Source of the DNA: Geoglobus acetivorans
Lineage (GTDB): Archaea; Halobacteriota; Archaeoglobi; Archaeoglobales; Archaeoglobaceae
NCBI RefSeq assembly: GCF_039641995.1
Contig: NZ_CP087714.1
Coordinates: 930,001-994,000, forward strand
Length of the DNA stretch: 64,000 bases
Direction: 5' to 3'
Below the pieces are notes generated by a model. That model had not been told where the DNA came from and searched no databases. It saw only the letters and a list, made by a program, of their open reading frames with translations. The position numbers and the translations under genes are program-made. Numbering within the stretch: the stretch's first letter is position 1; each line of letters begins with the position of its first letter. This document shows positions 25,568 to 33,975 of this stretch, in pieces.

Positions 25568-26899
25568 ATGAAAGCAGTAATTCTTTCGGGTGGAAAAGGT
25601 ACCAGACTTTTTCCATTGAGCAGAGGAAAGTATCCAAAGCAATATCTCAAAATCTTTGATTCAAAGTCTCTGTTTCAGATGACTGTGGAAAGGGCAGAGT
25701 CTTTTGCTGAGGATATTGTAGTGATCACGAATGAAGATCAGAAGTTCATCGTAATGGATCAGCTTGATGAGCTTGGTTGTGAAGCTGATGTTATTGTAGA
25801 GCCGGTTTCAAAAAACACGTTTGCTGCCGTGCTTATGGCCTCGGTTGTTGCTGGTGGGGATTTTGTTGTGATGCCGTCAGACCACTTCATGAAGGGAGAT
25901 TTTTCAAGGTATGTTGGCATCGCGGAAAAATACGTTCGCGATTATGTAATTACGTTTGGTGTGAAGCCCTCAAAACCTCACACCGGCTATGGATACATAA
26001 AGCCCGGAGAAAAGCATGGAGAAATCTTCAGGGTTGAGAAATTCATGGAAAAGCCCGATTACAATACTGCAAGGGAGTATATTGCCCAGGGCTATTTATG
26101 GAACAGCGGCATATTCGCCATGAGCAGCGAAGTCCTGAAAAGCGAAATAGAAAGGCTGTATCCTGGCCTGTATGAGCTGTTTGAGAGCGATGCTGAAAAG
26201 GGATATGAAAAATGCCCCGAAACAAGCTTTGATTATGCGGTGATGGAGAAAACGGATAAAGCTGGGGTTATAGAGCTTGACATCTTCTGGAACGATCTGG
26301 GAAGTTTTGACTCCATTTACGAAATTCTTGATAAGGATGGAAGTGGAAATGCTGTTAAAGGAGAGGTCTTTCAGATCGATTCAGAGAACAATCTAATAAT
26401 CTCCGAAAGATTCGTATCGTCCATAGGGCTTAGAGACTATCTGGTCGTTGATACGAGGGATGCCTTATTAATATGCAAAAGAGGCGAGGCACAGAGAGTA
26501 AGGGACGTTGTGAAATATCTCAGAGAAAAGGGAGATGAGAGGGCAGATTTTCACACCACGGTTCACAGGCCCTGGGGCAGCTTCACTCTGCTTGAAAGGG
26601 GTGAGAATTACTGGATAAAGGTCATAACTGTTAAACCGGGAAGAAGGCTCAGCTTTCAGAGACACATGCACAGAAGTGAGCACTGGATTGTTGTGAGGGG
26701 TATGGCGAAGGTTATAAGAGACGGGGAAGAATACTTTTTAAGGCCTGGAGAGAGCACTTTCGTACCGGCTGGTGTGAAGCACAGACTTGAGAATCCAGGC
26801 AAAATAGAGCTTGAAATGATTGAAGTTGCGATAGGGGATTATCTGGCCGAGGATGATATTGAGAGGTTTGACGATGAATATGGAAGAAGTGGAGCTTAA
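25568..26899 (+). CDS. manC: Mannose-1-phosphate guanylyltransferase / mannose-6-phosphate isomerase
   Basis: The 443-residue protein is the bifunctional ManC/AlgA type. The N-terminal nucleotidyltransferase (residues about 1-270) has LSGGKGTRLFPLSR, PKQYLKIF, MPSDHF, GYGYIKPG and FMEKPD. The C-terminal cupin isomerase (about 330-443) has HRPWGSF, VKPGRRLSFQRHMHRSEHW with metal-binding His, and a PAGVKHRLEN strand. It makes GDP-mannose for glycoproteins and glycolipids of the cell envelope. Length is slightly short of the usual 460-480. The next small gene starts before its stop codon. Confidence 0.95.
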   Translation: MKAVILSGGKGTRLFPLSRGKYPKQYLKIFDSKSLFQMTVERAESFAEDIVVITNEDQKFIVMDQLDELGCEADVIVEPVSKNTFAAVLMASVVAGGDFVVMPSDHFMKGDFSRYVGIAEKYVRDYVITFGVKPSKPHTGYGYIKPGEKHGEIFRVEKFMEKPDYNTAREYIAQGYLWNSGIFAMSSEVLKSEIERLYPGLYELFESDAEKGYEKCPETSFDYAVMEKTDKAGVIELDIFWNDLGSFDSIYEILDKDGSGNAVKGEVFQIDSENNLIISERFVSSIGLRDYLVVDTRDALLICKRGEAQRVRDVVKYLREKGDERADFHTTVHRPWGSFTLLERGENYWIKVITVKPGRRLSFQRHMHRSEHWIVVRGMAKVIRDGEEYFLRPGESTFVPAGVKHRLENPGKIELEMIEVAIGDYLAEDDIERFDDEYGRSGA

Positions 26900-27077
26900 A
26901 TGTCCCGTTTGCAGAAAGATGCATGTGGTTGAGAAAAAGGTTGACATTATTGAGTGCAGGGGCAAAATGGTCGCTGTCGTCAGAGACAGGCATGGGTGGA
27001 GGCTGATGGAAGTCAGCACGATTTCGGAAAAGCAGGATTCTGAGCTTGACAGGCAGTGGGGATACTATGAGGGGTGA
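26874..27077 (+). CDS. Small zinc-ribbon-like protein
   Basis: The 67-residue protein has C-x2-C (C10, C13 in LKCPVCRK) and a further Cys (C28, IIECRGK), then a strand VAVVRDRHGW and an acidic tail. It suggests a small metal-binding protein, though a fourth ligand is not clear. ATG 26874 overlaps the manC end by 26 bases and has GAGAGGT six bases upstream. Its own end overlaps HerA by 11 bases, so the three genes are coupled. I do not recognise a named family. Confidence 0.6.
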   Translation: MNMEEVELKCPVCRKMHVVEKKVDIIECRGKMVAVVRDRHGWRLMEVSTISEKQDSELDRQWGYYEG

Positions 27078-28593
27078 AGTGGGTAAAATTTTTGGAGAAA
27101 CCTCAGCTTATGAATTCGAATTCGTGATATTCAATCCGAGAGACGTGAGAAGAGGGGATTACATCAAGGTCTGGAATGACGTCGAGGGGTGGGTTGTAGC
27201 ATATGTTACAGACATCAGGGCAAAATCCGATATGAGCGGCGAGGACGTCATCAAGGGCAGAAACGTCGATTCCGAAATTTATGTGGGAAAGGCTGTGGTC
27301 ATCGGAAAGAGAGAAAACGGGGTGTTGAAAGCACCGAGAACCCCGTTTGTGCCAGGGGAGAAGGTCTTTATCGCCGAGGAGGAAATAGTTTCCGAAGTTC
27401 TGGGGATGAGCAGCGATGGTGCCTATCTTGGTCTTCTTGGAGACACTTCAATAAAGGTAAAACTGGACGTGAACAGTCTCGTTCAGAAACATGTATGTAT
27501 TCTCGCTAAAACTGGCAGCGGGAAGAGTTACACTGCAGGCGTTATTATTGAGGAGCTGATAGAAAAAGGAGTCCCCCTGCTCATCATTGACCCCCATGGC
27601 GAGTATGCCTCACTTAAACATCCGAATGACGTGAAAGACGAGATTGAAAAGATGGACGAGTTCGGGATTAAACCGAAAGGTTACGGCAACATAAGGATTT
27701 ACGTCCCTCCAGGCTCACCTTTTGCCGACAGGGCTGATGGTATTTTCTATCTCGACGGCAGAAATCTTGAAGCGGAGGAAGTGATAGAGCTGGGCAACAT
27801 AACAAGTCCCGCAGCTCAGGCTCTTCTATATCAGGTTATACGGGAGCTTGATGGGGATTACACAATAGATGACATAATCTCTAAGGTGGAGGAGATTAAG
27901 AACAGCTCTAAACCCGTTTTGCTTGGTGCGCTCATAAAAATCCAGAAATCGGGTCTGTTTTCGGATAGCCCGACACCCATGCATATCCTCCTGCAGAAGG
28001 GCAGAGCGGTAATTCTCGATATGCGCGGTGTGGATCCGTCCTATCAGGACCTGATAGTGGCGAGGGTGTGCAGCGAGCTTTTCGAAATGAGGAAGAGGGA
28101 AGAAATCCCTCCGGGAATGATTGTTCTTGAAGAGGCGCACAACTTCATTCCCGAAAGGGGTTATGGCAAGGCAGTGTCAACCCAGGTTCTGAGGACAATA
28201 GCGAGTGAGGGCAGGAAGTTCGGCCTGGGGCTGATGGTAATCAGCCAGAGACCTGCAAGGGTGGACAAGAATGTGATTAGCCAGTGCAACACCCAGATTA
28301 TACTGAGGCTGACAAACCCTAACGACATCAACGCCATAAAGAAGGGTGTTGAGGGACTTACTGCCGAGATGGTAGAGGATGTTAAACGTCTCCCGCCAGG
28401 GAACGCCATTGTGGTCAGTCCGGAGCTGGAAAGACCTGTGGTCGTGAGAGTCAGAGTTAGAAAAAGCAGACATGGTCATGCTGTTGAGATATTCGAGACA
28501 AAGCCCGGCAAATCTGCGAAAAAGGGAAGAAAAACTGACTTCGGGACGAGAAAGAGTGATGGTGGTCTTTTGAAGAAAATATTTGGTGGTTGA
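27067..28593 (+). CDS. herA: HerA-type bipolar DNA helicase/translocase
   Basis: The 508-residue protein has an N-terminal HAS-barrel (residues about 1-130), Walker A AKTGSGKS (147-154), LIIDPHGEYASL, a Walker B strand MIVLEEAHNFIP, the RTIASEGRKFGLGLMVISQRP segment and a C-terminal RLPPGNAIV region, as in archaeal HerA hexamers that resect DNA ends with NurA, Mre11 and Rad50. No nurA, mre11 or rad50 gene lies beside it, which is unusual in archaea. The basic tail (KSAKKGRKTDFG) is extra. ATG 27067 follows GTGGGGAT; an upstream TTG at 27046 is less likely. Confidence 0.9.
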   Translation: MRGEVGKIFGETSAYEFEFVIFNPRDVRRGDYIKVWNDVEGWVVAYVTDIRAKSDMSGEDVIKGRNVDSEIYVGKAVVIGKRENGVLKAPRTPFVPGEKVFIAEEEIVSEVLGMSSDGAYLGLLGDTSIKVKLDVNSLVQKHVCILAKTGSGKSYTAGVIIEELIEKGVPLLIIDPHGEYASLKHPNDVKDEIEKMDEFGIKPKGYGNIRIYVPPGSPFADRADGIFYLDGRNLEAEEVIELGNITSPAAQALLYQVIRELDGDYTIDDIISKVEEIKNSSKPVLLGALIKIQKSGLFSDSPTPMHILLQKGRAVILDMRGVDPSYQDLIVARVCSELFEMRKREEIPPGMIVLEEAHNFIPERGYGKAVSTQVLRTIASEGRKFGLGLMVISQRPARVDKNVISQCNTQIILRLTNPNDINAIKKGVEGLTAEMVEDVKRLPPGNAIVVSPELERPVVVRVRVRKSRHGHAVEIFETKPGKSAKKGRKTDFGTRKSDGGLLKKIFGG

Positions 28594-28594
28594 C

Positions 28595-28933
28595 ATGCCG
28601 GATTATCTTGTTGTTCTTCAGGGTGCATGGGTTGTGAGGAAAGCAAAAAGCGTAACCGACGCCATGAACATTGCTGTTGCGGAGGCTGGAAAGAGGCTCA
28701 CGCCCGATCTGGACTTTGTGGAGATCGATGTTGGGGATACCGAGTGTCCGCAGTGCAACAGCCCGCTGAAAAGTGTTTTCATGGTGGCAGGAATGGCCCT
28801 CGTTGGACTAATTTTTGAAATGAAGGTTTTCAACGCTCAGAGCGAAGAGCATGCCGCAAAGATTGCAAAATCCGAGATCGGGAAGAGACTGCAGAGGGTT
28901 CCACTGGAGGTTATAGAGGTGAGGGGGATTTGA
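28595..28933 (+). CDS. DUF555/UPF0212 family protein
   Basis: The 112-residue protein starts MPDYLVVLQGAWVVRKAK and has a CPQC pair (TECPQCNSPLKS) and a hydrophobic stretch VFMVAGMALVGLIFEMKVF, features of the archaeal UPF0212/DUF555 family, whose function is unknown. It follows herA by one base, with GGTGGTTGAC overlapping the herA stop as its ribosome binding site, so it is cotranscribed. The single hydrophobic segment could be a membrane helix or a buried strand pair. Confidence 0.85.
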   Translation: MPDYLVVLQGAWVVRKAKSVTDAMNIAVAEAGKRLTPDLDFVEIDVGDTECPQCNSPLKSVFMVAGMALVGLIFEMKVFNAQSEEHAAKIAKSEIGKRLQRVPLEVIEVRGI

Positions 28934-29082
28934 TTTAGTTGCTGCTGAGCAAAGTAATTCAAACCATTTTTTTTCTGATTGAAAAATTACAAACTACTTT
29001 TTGCTGGTCATGATGCCGAGGATATCAATAATTGGCTGAAGGTAAAGATGAAAGTTTCTGATGGAGGATACTCTGATTTCAT
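28934..29082. other. Gene-poor stretch after DUF555
   Basis: No gene is supported here. A plus-strand frame without stops runs from about 28985 into the PIN remnant on the other strand (to 29142) but has no good start or ribosome binding site, and its sequence resembles nothing I recognise. Together with the remnant and tRNA-Ala this makes a region of about 450 bases without intact protein genes. Confidence 0.4.
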
Positions 29083-29172
29083 TCAGTCAGGAAAAATCGA
29101 GAGTCCAAGATTCTCTGCATCTCTCATCAGTCCTCTGTCGTAAGTAGCTATTGCACCGTATTTTTCAGCAAC
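29083..29172 (-). pseudogene. C-terminal remnant of a PIN-domain protein
   Basis: Read on the minus strand, 30 codons end in a stop at 29083 and spell VAEKYGAIATYDRGLMRDAENLGLSIFPD in part; the AIATYDRGLMRDAENLG segment is the last strand-helix of PIN nucleases, including the fourth acidic ligand (the D of TYDR). A TGA at 29173-29175 stops the frame upstream, and no remaining PIN sequence or antitoxin is visible. It is the tail of a dead gene, close to tRNA-Ala. Confidence 0.6.
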
Positions 29173-29239
29173 TCACTCTCCCAAAATTTTGATAATCTGT
29201 TTTCTGCTTGTCTTCTTTTTGAACATAAAATAATTAAAG

Positions 29240-29311
29240 TGGACTCGCCGGGATTTGAACCCGGGGCCTCCGCATTGCGAATGCGGCGCTCTGCCTCTGA
29301 GCTACGAGCCC
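29240..29311 (-). tRNA. tRNA-Ala (anticodon CGC)
   Basis: The minus-strand cloverleaf has acceptor GGGCTCG pairing with CGAGTCC, including the G3:U70 wobble pair that marks tRNA-Ala, a D arm (TAGCTCAGAGGCAGAG), anticodon stem CCGCA/TGCGG around loop TTCGCAA (anticodon CGC), and a T arm CCGGG-TTCAAAT-CCCGG. The discriminator is A at 29240. CCA is not encoded and there is no intron. Confidence 0.95.
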
Positions 29312-29395
29312 CTAAGGTTTGGTAGGGTTTCGGATTAATATATATTGCGGGTTTGATTTTGATTGTGCTGAACATCTACCGTTCCCGATAGGGGA

Positions 29396-30133
29396 TCATG
29401 CAAAAATCTTTACGATGATCAGGCTTATTTCGAAGAACAGAACCATTGGGACACCGACCATGAGCTGGGTAAACACGTCAGGAGGTGTTATTATTGCTGC
29501 CAGCGTGAAGAAGATTATGTAGAAATGTCTCCTGTAGTATTTGAAGGTGTCTAGTCTGGCAAGCCCGTTTTTGACGGTAACGTACATGAAGAGCGGCATC
29601 TGAAATATCAACCCGAATACGGCCAGCATCATGACGACAAAGCTGATGAACTCAGAAATCGAGTACATGGCAAGTACTCCCTGACCCTGTGCACTCTCAT
29701 ACAGAAACTGAAGAAAGAGCGGCAGCATCAGGACGTATCCGTAGGCGACACCTGATATGAAAAGAATTGCGGCGAGGGATGCATAGATGATAACTCTTGC
29801 CCGTGTAAGTTCAATGTTTGACAGAAGTTCCGTCCTTTCCTTGAGAGTCTGATATGTCAGGTAAACTATGTAGGGCAGTGCAACCACAACACCGAGGATT
29901 ATTGATATTTTCAGTCTGAGCATCATCACCTCAAGCGGAGCCTGATAAATCAGCTCGGCCCCTTCCGGGAGGAGATCCATTTTTATTTTCTCTATTATCA
30001 CGTTTGAAAGTGTGGCGAAAGATATTCCCCAGACGATAGCAATGATTATGAAAATCCTCATCAGTTTCACTCTTAAATTTGCAAGAACCTCTGCGACCTC
30101 TGTTACGGTAATCTCTGATATCTGGTCTGACAT
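29396..30133 (-). CDS. tatC: Twin-arginine translocase subunit TatC
   Basis: The 245-residue membrane protein has six helices and TatC landmarks: an N-terminal cytoplasmic segment rich in E and R (VAEVLANLRVKLMRI), the periplasmic YQAPLEVMMLRLKISIILG motif, and FMLPLFLQF-like helices, ending in ITPPDVFTQLMVGVP. TatC binds twin-arginine signal peptides and forms the folded-protein export channel with TatA. No tatA gene is adjacent. A minus-strand TATA-like element near 30155-30165 lies about 25 bases before ATG 30133, suggesting a leaderless transcript. Confidence 0.93.
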   Translation of the reverse strand: MSDQISEITVTEVAEVLANLRVKLMRIFIIIAIVWGISFATLSNVIIEKIKMDLLPEGAELIYQAPLEVMMLRLKISIILGVVVALPYIVYLTYQTLKERTELLSNIELTRARVIIYASLAAILFISGVAYGYVLMLPLFLQFLYESAQGQGVLAMYSISEFISFVVMMLAVFGLIFQMPLFMYVTVKNGLARLDTFKYYRRHFYIIFFTLAAIITPPDVFTQLMVGVPMVLFFEISLIIVKIFA

Positions 30134-30218
30134 CTGTCTGGCTGTTTCACTTTAGAGTATAAAAAGTGTTTGAACTGCAGTTAAAATTTAAGTATGATTA
30201 ATTTCTTATCGATTATTC

Positions 30219-31577
30219 ATGAAAGAAATTGAAGACCTTCTCTCGGAACTTGATGGTGTGGACATAGACCCGCACTCGGGAAAGCTTTTCGCCTATATAT
30301 ATGAGACGGGTGATGAAAGGCTGCGAGAACTGGCTCTTGAAGTTTTGAAGAGGTTTTACAACAAAAACATCCTCGACTTCACGGTGTTCAGGAGCGCAAT
30401 ATTCTTTGAAAGGGAAGTGATCAGCTTCTGCAAAACTCTTCTCAATGCAGATGAAAATGCGGTAGGAACGTTTACGTATGGCGGGACAGAAAGCATAATG
30501 CTTGCCGTTCTCTCGGCGAGGAATTATTTCAGAAAGAGGAATGGTGGTGGCACCCCAGAAATGGTTGTGCCGTTTACTATCCATCCCTCTTTTATCAAGT
30601 CCGCCCATTATTTTGGTCTGAAAGTCAGAATGGTTGACATCGATGAAAATTGCAAGGCAGATGTGGATGCTGTAAACTCTGCTGTAAATGAGAATACTGC
30701 CCTTATAGCTCTGTCGGCACCAAACTGGCCATACGGGACTGTTGATCCGGTCGAAGCTGTGGCTGAAATTGCTGAGGATAACAATGTGCTGCTTCATGTT
30801 GATGCCTGTCTGGGAGGGTTCATACTGCCCTTCTTTGAAAAACTTGGGGAAAAAGTGGAAAAATTCGATTTCAGAGTAGATGGAGTTACGTCGATCTCGA
30901 TAGACGCACACAAGTATGGATACACGCCCAAGGGTGCCTCATCCGTAATTTTCAGAAATACTGAGCTGAAAAAGCATGCCATTTTCGTTGATACTGCAAA
31001 TCCTGGCTACGTTTTTGTCAATCCGGCGGTGCTGTCTTCAAGGTCAGTGGGTCCGCTTGCATCTGCGTTTGCCGTAATGAGGTACCTTGGGAAAGATGGC
31101 TATCTGAACCTTGCCAGAAAAATCCTTTCAGCACGGGATAAAATTTACAGGGGAATGAGAGACCTCGGTTTTGAAAGCGTTGGCCCCATCGAATCTCAGG
31201 TGCTCTCCCTTTACAACGAGAGTGTCGACATTCTCGGTTTCATGGAGGGTATGAGAAAAAGAGGATGGCACTTCCATCTTCAGAAGGGTGTGGAGAAATA
31301 CGGTATAAAGCCAAACATTCACCTGACAGTCTCACCCGTGCACGATGAGACAGCAGAAGATTTCGTCAGAGATGCAGGTGATGCTGTGAACGAGAGAAGT
31401 TCTATTAATGCTGAGGAGCTTTTCAAAAAGATTGCAGAAGGTAAGCTTCAGGAACTTCTGAATGAGTTCCGGGAAGGGAAGATTGATTCAAGCATGGCAC
31501 CGCTTCTTCTTGAGCAGCTGGACGAAGAAATAGCGAATGAAATCGTCAAGGAGCTGGTAGTGGGATGGTATCGGTGA
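30219..31577 (+). CDS. PLP-dependent group II decarboxylase / sphingosine-1-phosphate lyase-like enzyme
   Basis: The 452-residue fold-type I PLP enzyme has TYGGTESIMLAVLSAR (cofactor phosphate loop), LHVDACLGGFILPF (ring-binding Asp), and the Schiff-base Lys in SIDAHKYGYTPKG (Lys232). The region TSISIDAHKYGY is closest to sphingosine-1-phosphate lyases and related archaeal glutamate, aspartate or tyrosine decarboxylases. The substrate is not predictable. The C-terminal 60 residues form an added helical tail. It overlaps the start of an MFS transporter by 13 bases, so a product exporter or substrate importer is plausible. Confidence 0.85.
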   Translation: MKEIEDLLSELDGVDIDPHSGKLFAYIYETGDERLRELALEVLKRFYNKNILDFTVFRSAIFFEREVISFCKTLLNADENAVGTFTYGGTESIMLAVLSARNYFRKRNGGGTPEMVVPFTIHPSFIKSAHYFGLKVRMVDIDENCKADVDAVNSAVNENTALIALSAPNWPYGTVDPVEAVAEIAEDNNVLLHVDACLGGFILPFFEKLGEKVEKFDFRVDGVTSISIDAHKYGYTPKGASSVIFRNTELKKHAIFVDTANPGYVFVNPAVLSSRSVGPLASAFAVMRYLGKDGYLNLARKILSARDKIYRGMRDLGFESVGPIESQVLSLYNESVDILGFMEGMRKRGWHFHLQKGVEKYGIKPNIHLTVSPVHDETAEDFVRDAGDAVNERSSINAEELFKKIAEGKLQELLNEFREGKIDSSMAPLLLEQLDEEIANEIVKELVVGWYR

Positions 31578-32728
31578 GAAAGACCTTACTCCTTACGGGC
31601 CTCGTGCTCATAACATTTGCCTCTCAGGCAATCTGGGTAACGTTCTCTCCGGTAACGACTTTGGTTGCCCAGAATCTCGGAGTTCCTGCAGAGTATGTTG
31701 GTTATCTGGCGGTAACCTACCCTCTCTTCTTTCTGATTCTCACGGTTCCTTCTGGAATTCTTCTTGACAGAAACTTCAGACTGTGGCTTTTGTTTGGCAC
31801 GGTTATGACGTTCATCGGTGGTGCTGGAAGGCTTCTGGATCACACAAATTATTTCTGGCTCCTTCTGTGTCAGCTTTTTTCTGCAACAGGCCAGCCATTC
31901 CTTCTGAATGCGTTCGTTCCCTTCGCTTCGAGGATGTATGCTGAAAGGAGGTCTGTGGTCATATCAGTGCTGAGCCTCTCCATGTATCTCGGCACAGTTT
32001 TCTCCCTCCTGGTGGGGTATGAGTTTTACGCAGATGGCGGCTTGTTCGCCCTTATAATGCCCCCTGCTCTGCTCTCGGCTATCGGCTTTGCATTTTTCGT
32101 TTCTGGCTACAGGGTGCTTGATTCAGTCCCAGTCGACCGGCGTGCTTTCAGGTTTTCTGACGTTGTTGGAAGAAAAGACCTGTGGATAATCGGAATAATC
32201 CTCGGACTTGGAGTTGCTGCATTTGACAACCTTGCAACATGGCTCCAGCCGGCTCTCGAATCCGTGAAGCTCGGTGAGATTGCAGGAGATGCAGTTGCAG
32301 TTTCGATCGTTCTTGGTCTCGTTGGCGTGGCAGCAATTCCCGGTTTCATCTCAGCTAAAAATGCAAGAACCCGGTACATGAGAGGGGTGGTTCCGCTTAT
32401 AGCCGGATTCTTTGTCATACTCGCCATTCTGCCATCGAAGCTACTGGTCTTTGTCTTTCTTGGACTTGCGGGATTGCTTATGCTTCCAGCGTATCCCCTG
32501 ATAATGGACTGGATAGGTTACTTCCATGAAAAAAGAATACAGGGTAGTGCAACAGGTTTTGTCGGGCTCGTTAGCAGGGCAATATCGGTTATGCTGATGT
32601 TCATAGCTCCATACTTCATCTACAGTGCAAGGGCCTACTTCACCTTCCTGGCTTCAGTCGTAACCATTGCTTTCTTCTTTACGATGATCCTCCCAGATGA
32701 CAGAAAAATGAAAAAAGATCATTCATAA
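31565..32728 (+). CDS. Major facilitator superfamily transporter
   Basis: The 387-residue protein has about 12 transmembrane helices and an MFS loop pattern (GILLDRNFRLWLL between helices 2 and 3, the place of the D-R-x-G-R motif). Its nearest-looking group is the feline leukaemia virus receptor-like/oxalate-formate kind of transporters, but this is uncertain. It starts inside the last codons of the decarboxylase (ATG 31565; GTG 31571 is also possible), so the two are translationally coupled. It converges with and slightly overlaps the acyl-CoA dehydrogenase gene. Confidence 0.85.
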   Translation: MVSVRKTLLLTGLVLITFASQAIWVTFSPVTTLVAQNLGVPAEYVGYLAVTYPLFFLILTVPSGILLDRNFRLWLLFGTVMTFIGGAGRLLDHTNYFWLLLCQLFSATGQPFLLNAFVPFASRMYAERRSVVISVLSLSMYLGTVFSLLVGYEFYADGGLFALIMPPALLSAIGFAFFVSGYRVLDSVPVDRRAFRFSDVVGRKDLWIIGIILGLGVAAFDNLATWLQPALESVKLGEIAGDAVAVSIVLGLVGVAAIPGFISAKNARTRYMRGVVPLIAGFFVILAILPSKLLVFVFLGLAGLLMLPAYPLIMDWIGYFHEKRIQGSATGFVGLVSRAISVMLMFIAPYFIYSARAYFTFLASVVTIAFFFTMILPDDRKMKKDHS

Positions 32729-33975
32729 ACTTTTTCAAATTCTTTATACCAGTCCATCGCGTCCTTTTCGTAGTCTCTGTCCTTTGATGGTATGTCGAGC
32801 ATCTTGTATGCTTCATGCTGTATCAGGAGCTTCATGATTTCGTTGCTTCCCGTCCAGATCGGGGCAAGACGCATGTCTCTGAGCATCCTTTCGACAGGGT
32901 AAACCTGGGTGTATCCAATCCCTCCGAGAATCTGCATGGCGTTGTTTATGATCTCCCATCCAAAGTCTGTTGCAATCATTTTGGCTTCGCTTACAAGTCT
33001 TCTCGGATCCATACTGCTTCTTCCAGCGTCGTATTCATCAACGGCCTTCGCCGCCGTGTAAACAAGCGCTCTGGCAGAATCAAGTTTTGCCACACTTTCA
33101 GCAACTTTGAAGCTCACACCCTGAAACTCTCTTATTTTTCTTCCAAATGCCTTTCTCTTGGCAGAATATCTCATGGCGATTTCGATACCTGCTCTTGCAA
33201 GTCCCAGAGCTCCTGCAGCGGATGTCAACCTTTCAGGAATCATCATCCTGTTGAATATCACCCTTGCGTTGTTAACCTCGCCAACCCTGTACTCATCCGG
33301 CACCTCAACATTGTTGAATGCTATTCTTGCCGTACCCATTCCCCTGAACCCCATGAGGTTGTGCAGGTCTTCGATCTCAACCCCCATGTCTCTTTCAACC
33401 AGAAAAGCAGTCATGGCCTTGTGTCCAGGGGCGTTTGGGTCTGTTCTTGCGTATATGAGGTAGAAATCAGCTACCTTTCCACCAGCTATGAATCTTTTTG
33501 CTCCGTTCAGGATCCATTTGTTGCCCTTCTTTTCGGCTCTTGTTGTCGTGCCGAAGAAATCACTGCCCCCTCTCGGCTCCGTAAGTCCTTCTGCGGCAAT
33601 CTTCTTTCCCTTTATGATTGACTTGAGAAATTCCTCCTTCTGCCATTCCTGACCAAAGCGATAGATCGCTTCTCCCACAATGCTGATCATTGAATATGCA
33701 CACCCAAGCCCCATTCCAAGAACGCCAACCTCCTCAACAGCGACACTTTCTGCAAGCCAGGTTAATCCTCTTCCTCCATACTCCTCCGGAAACCTCAGTC
33801 CGAGAAGGCCTTTTTTCCCCGCATCTCTTATGAAGTCGAGGGGGTAATCCACCTCATCCCTGTCCATTTTCCTGAGCAGTTCCGGATCCACAGAACTTGC
33901 AAACTCCTTTACCTCCTCTCTCAGCCTTACAATCTCCTCGTCAAGGAAAAAGTTGTTCTCCAGCAACGCTACCAC
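32719..33975 (-). CDS. Acyl-CoA dehydrogenase
   Basis: This 418-residue flavoprotein shows FADE-type segments: LRFPEEYGGRGLTWLAE, GLTEPRGGSDFFGTTTRAEK, FIAGGKVADFYLIYART, KRKAFGRKIREFQGVSFK and QILGGIGYTQVYPVERMLRDMR, with Glu in WTGSNEIMK where the catalytic base lies in this branch. It differs from the mutase-operon dehydrogenase at several positions, so a different acyl-CoA is likely. Its 5' end overlaps the acyl-CoA synthetase stop by seven bases. GTG 33975 is the first start; TTG 33966 after GGGGTGGTAG is an alternative. Confidence 0.92.
   Translation of the reverse strand: MVALLENNFFLDEEIVRLREEVKEFASSVDPELLRKMDRDEVDYPLDFIRDAGKKGLLGLRFPEEYGGRGLTWLAESVAVEEVGVLGMGLGCAYSMISIVGEAIYRFGQEWQKEEFLKSIIKGKKIAAEGLTEPRGGSDFFGTTTRAEKKGNKWILNGAKRFIAGGKVADFYLIYARTDPNAPGHKAMTAFLVERDMGVEIEDLHNLMGFRGMGTARIAFNNVEVPDEYRVGEVNNARVIFNRMMIPERLTSAAGALGLARAGIEIAMRYSAKRKAFGRKIREFQGVSFKVAESVAKLDSARALVYTAAKAVDEYDAGRSSMDPRRLVSEAKMIATDFGWEIINNAMQILGGIGYTQVYPVERMLRDMRLAPIWTGSNEIMKLLIQHEAYKMLDIPSKDRDYEKDAMDWYKEFEKVYE

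Noticed and set aside
29148-29375. 75-codon minus-strand frame through tRNA-Ala
   Set aside because: It runs across the tRNA; artefact.
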